This document shows positions 5,823 through 8,405 of a DNA stretch of 8,405 nt, one piece after another. Position numbers and translations under genes: made by a program. Positions within the stretch are counted from its first letter, which is position 1, and the number at the start of each line of letters is the position of its first letter. The DNA is taken from the NCBI GenBank assembly GCA_025362155.1, contig JANYHX010000028.1, forward strand, positions 1-8,405, in the 5' to 3' direction. The stretch is from Gallionella sp. (lineage in GTDB: Bacteria; Pseudomonadota; Gammaproteobacteria; Burkholderiales; Gallionellaceae). Below the pieces are notes generated by a model. It was not told where the DNA came from. It ran no database searches and worked only from the letters and a program-made list of their open reading frames with translations.

Positions 5823-7021
5823 CCGTTGTCACAGGACGGATGGTCGTGTGGCTGCGCCACGGAGCAGTTTGGTCTTTATCTGTCTGCTGTCTGCTGTCCT
5901 CTATCATCTGTAGCGCCGGCAAACAGGAAGAACTGGAAAATCTGCGCAAGCGCATCGCAGCCATGCAACGTGATATGGATCAAACCAGCGAATCAAAGGT
6001 GGAGGCAGCGGATGAATTGCGGGAATCTGAACGTGCCATTAGCACCAGCAATCGCAAACTGGCAGAACTCGCCGCATTGCAACATGCCGCAGATCAAAAA
6101 CTCGCTGTTTTACAAGGGCAACATAAAAAGCTCAGTGCGAGCATAGCGGAGCAACAAACCTTGCTGGGCAAATTGTTGTATCAGCAATATCGCGGTGGCA
6201 AGCAGGAATATCTCAAGCTACTACTGAATAATCAGGATCCCAACCAGGTCGCCCGTGACCTGCATTATTACCAATACATTGCCCGCAACCGCGCAAGTCG
6301 GCTGGCTCTGCTGCGCGAAAATATCACCGAACTGGGGACTATAACTACATCGACTCGTGCACAGCGCGCCGAACTGGCTGCATTACGCGATGAGCAGGCC
6401 GCGCAAAAAAAGACCCTGGAAAATGAGCAGCACATCCGGCAACGAATGTTGGGCAAAATCTCGCAGCAATTACATGAACAACGCCGCGAGATCACTCGTT
6501 TGCAACGCGATGAGAGCCGTCTGGCACAACTGGTTCGGAGAATCACAAAAATGCTGGCTCAACCTAAATCAAAATCGCTATTCCGCAATGATAATCTCCC
6601 CGACAACCGCTTTGATGGCAACCCGTTTGATCAGCTGAAAGGCAAGCTGACATTGCCTGTCAGGGGTGAAATCACCAATCACTTTGGTGCACGCCGACCA
6701 GATAGTACCGTGGAATGGAAAGGTTTATTTGTGAAAACTTCTGCCGGTCAAGCTGTCAAAGCGGTGGCAGCCGGACAGGTAGTATTTGCAGATTGGCTGC
6801 GAGGGTTTGGCAACTTGCTGATTATCGACCACGGTCAGGGCTATATGAGTTTGTATGGCAACAACGAAACGCTCTATAAGCAGGTCGGCGATGTGTTGCA
6901 TGGCGGTGATACCATTGCGGCAGTCGGGAATAGCGGCGGTAATGAAGATTTCGGTTTATACTTTGAGTTGCGCCATGAGAGCATACCGCTCGATCCAATA
7001 AAATGGCTGGCAACAAAATAA
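5819..7021 (+). CDS. envC: Murein hydrolase activator EnvC (degenerate LytM/M23 domain)
   Basis: The 400-residue protein has an N-terminal hydrophobic export signal (about 12-33, WLRHGAVWSLSVCCLLSSII, likely cleaved after CSA). A long coiled coil rich in Glu, Gln, Leu and Arg follows (about 36-255), then a LytM/M23-type domain (about 277-399). The metal-binding His and Asp residues of active M23 peptidases are replaced: VEWKGLFV stands where HHG.D is expected and LYFELRH replaces the final HxH. This is the hallmark of EnvC, which does not cut peptidoglycan but activates AmiA/AmiB-type amidases at the division site. The ATG overlaps the gpmI stop by four bases; a second in-frame ATG at codon 8 (5840) would also keep the signal peptide. 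ctpA follows closely. Confidence 0.92.
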   Translation: MTVVTGRMVVWLRHGAVWSLSVCCLLSSIICSAGKQEELENLRKRIAAMQRDMDQTSESKVEAADELRESERAISTSNRKLAELAALQHAADQKLAVLQGQHKKLSASIAEQQTLLGKLLYQQYRGGKQEYLKLLLNNQDPNQVARDLHYYQYIARNRASRLALLRENITELGTITTSTRAQRAELAALRDEQAAQKKTLENEQHIRQRMLGKISQQLHEQRREITRLQRDESRLAQLVRRITKMLAQPKSKSLFRNDNLPDNRFDGNPFDQLKGKLTLPVRGEITNHFGARRPDSTVEWKGLFVKTSAGQAVKAVAAGQVVFADWLRGFGNLLIIDHGQGYMSLYGNNETLYKQVGDVLHGGDTIAAVGNSGGNEDFGLYFELRHESIPLDPIKWLATK

Positions 7022-7034
7022 CATTGAGGGAATT

Positions 7035-8405
7035 ATGCGTCTTCTGGAAAAAGCGGGTTTGATCAGTCTGGGTTTGATTGCGGGTGTAACTGCGAGCCTG
7101 CATTTTGCAGCGGTCGCTGACAAGGAAACACTTTCCACGCCCCTGCCTATCGAGGAATTGCGTGCCTTCTCAGAGGTATTTGGCCGCATTAAAAGCGACT
7201 ATGTCGAACCGGTTACCGACAAAAAATTAATTAATGACGCGATCGCGGGCATGTTGAATGGTCTGGATCCGCATTCCGCTTATCTGGATGCAGATGCGTT
7301 CAAAGAATTGCAAGTCGGCACACACGGTGAATTTGGTGGACTGGGTATTGAAGTAGGCATGGAGGATGGCGTGGTGAAGGTCATTTCCCCGATTGAAGAT
7401 ACCCCGGCCTATCACGCCGGCATCAAGAGCGGCGACTTCATCATCAAGCTGGATGATACGCTGATCAAGGGTATGGCTCTGAATGACGCGGTTAAACGTA
7501 TGCGTGGCAAGCCCGGCAGCAAGGTAGTGCTGACCATTATCCGCAAGGATGAGCCCAAGCCGCTTGAGATTACCTTGACACGCGCCGTCATCAAAGTACA
7601 AAGCGTGAAATCCAAGCTGGCCGAGCCGGGCTATGGCTTTGTCCGCGTCACACAATTCCAGGAAATGACTGGCCAAAATCTTGCTGCTGCGCTGGAAAAT
7701 CTGGTGAAGCAAAACAAGGAGCCCTTAAAAGGATTAGTGCTGGATTTGCGCAATGATCCGGGCGGGTTATTAACCAGTGCTGTGGCTGTATCCGCTGCTT
7801 TCCTGCCCAAGGACACGCTGGTGGTTTACACCGAAGGCCGCATCGAAGAGGCGAAAATGCATTTGACTGCCAGCCCGGAAAATTATTTGCACAATAGGAG
7901 TGAGAGTGATTATGTGCAAGCCATACCAGCTTCTATTAAAAGCGTCCCTATGGTAGTGCTGGTCAATGCCGGCTCCGCCTCCGCCTCGGAAATTGTTGCC
8001 GGCGCGCTGCAAGATCATAAGCGCGCGGTCATTATGGGTGTGCAAACTTTCGGCAAAGGATCTGTGCAAACGGTGTTGCCATTGGGCAACAATACCGGCA
8101 TCAAACTTACCACCGCGCGGTACTACACGCCGGGTGGACGTTCCATACAAGCCAAAGGTATCGTGCCGGATATAGTGGTGGAAGATCCTGCTACAGCAGG
8201 ACGTGACAGCGGCATATTCCGCCTGCGTGAAGCTGATCTGGACAAGCATTTAATCAATGACAAAATTTCTGACGAAAAGCCTGCTATCCCAAGCAAGGAC
8301 AAGCCTGCTCCCGATAGCAAAGAAGACACGTCGAAATTCATTCCTACGGAATTCGGCTCAAAAAATGACTATCAGCTTAATCAGGCATTGAATCTCCTGA
8401 AAGGA
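7035..8405 (+). CDS. ctpA: S41-family carboxyl-terminal processing protease, 3' end beyond window
   Basis: 457 codons are present without a stop; given the usual length near 470-480, only a short tail is missing. An N-terminal hydrophobic segment (about 7-28) exports or anchors the protein in the periplasm. A PDZ domain (about 85-175) with FGGLGIEV presents C-terminal substrate tails. The S41 domain (about 195-370) has the Ser-Lys dyad S316 in NAGSASASEIVAGALQD and K341 in FGKGSVQT, with Q345, as in CtpA/Tsp enzymes. A Lys/Pro/Asp-rich linker (about 412-435) precedes the last residues. GAGGG-like GAGGG at 7026-7030 is the ribosome binding site for the ATG at 7035, 13 bp after envC. Such proteases trim or degrade periplasmic proteins, often cell-wall hydrolases, which fits the neighbouring envC. 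Confidence 0.96.
   Translation, partial: MRLLEKAGLISLGLIAGVTASLHFAAVADKETLSTPLPIEELRAFSEVFGRIKSDYVEPVTDKKLINDAIAGMLNGLDPHSAYLDADAFKELQVGTHGEFGGLGIEVGMEDGVVKVISPIEDTPAYHAGIKSGDFIIKLDDTLIKGMALNDAVKRMRGKPGSKVVLTIIRKDEPKPLEITLTRAVIKVQSVKSKLAEPGYGFVRVTQFQEMTGQNLAAALENLVKQNKEPLKGLVLDLRNDPGGLLTSAVAVSAAFLPKDTLVVYTEGRIEEAKMHLTASPENYLHNRSESDYVQAIPASIKSVPMVVLVNAGSASASEIVAGALQDHKRAVIMGVQTFGKGSVQTVLPLGNNTGIKLTTARYYTPGGRSIQAKGIVPDIVVEDPATAGRDSGIFRLREADLDKHLINDKISDEKPAIPSKDKPAPDSKEDTSKFIPTEFGSKNDYQLNQALNLLKG

Noticed and set aside
6700..7018. Active M23 endopeptidase
   Set aside because: The His/Asp zinc ligands are missing in both expected motifs, which fits an EnvC activator instead.
7227..8249. Minus-strand open frames opposite ctpA
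   Set aside because: The plus strand encodes an uninterrupted S41 protease with PDZ and Ser-Lys dyad, so these are shadows.
1..8405. CRISPR array, tRNA or rRNA gene
   Set aside because: No regularly spaced repeats and no tRNA- or rRNA-like segments were recognised on either strand.

Overview
The window looks like a chromosomal segment of a betaproteobacterium, probably order Nitrosomonadales (Gallionellaceae or relatives). This is inferred from protein character, moderate GC and the gpmI-envC-ctpA gene order, not from a marker gene. Conserved housekeeping genes flank an accessory stretch of about 3 kb carrying defence, toxin-antitoxin and decayed genes.

Left part (1-1061): the start of a redoxin-like gene leaves the window on the minus strand. 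Next comes a 142-bp palindromic MITE-like element with about 20-bp terminal inverted repeats and a TTCA target duplication, ending 20 bp before the complete rsmE gene (16S rRNA m3U1498 methyltransferase) on the plus strand.

Accessory part (1186-3860, genes on the minus strand): reading leftwards from 2674 there is a 68-codon GTG-started gene, a DpnI-family endonuclease joined to it by an ATGA overlap, and, directly after the endonuclease stop, the C-terminal half of a D12-class DNA adenine methylase broken by two single-base frameshifts. The endonuclease matches DpnI closely in length and motif position but has Gln where DpnI has the catalytic Glu. A VapBC-type toxin-antitoxin pair (AbrB-type antitoxin, PIN toxin) has a near-consensus promoter and a perfect inverted repeat across its -10 box. 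Around it lie two relics: a duplicated ArsR tail at 2885-2926 and a plus-strand fragment resembling an outer-membrane beta-barrel at 3683-3776.

Right part (3862-8405): an ArsR-family regulator is divergent from gpmI (cofactor-independent phosphoglycerate mutase). gpmI overlaps envC (amidase activator with a degenerate LytM domain) by ATGA, and ctpA (S41 carboxyl-terminal processing protease) follows 13 bp later and runs off the right edge. This looks like one operon linking glycolysis with cell-wall remodelling and periplasmic proteolysis.

The most interesting locus is the DpnI-like restriction module beside a gutted adenine methylase. It may be the scar of a restriction-modification system that lost its methylase or was swapped for a methyl-directed nuclease.
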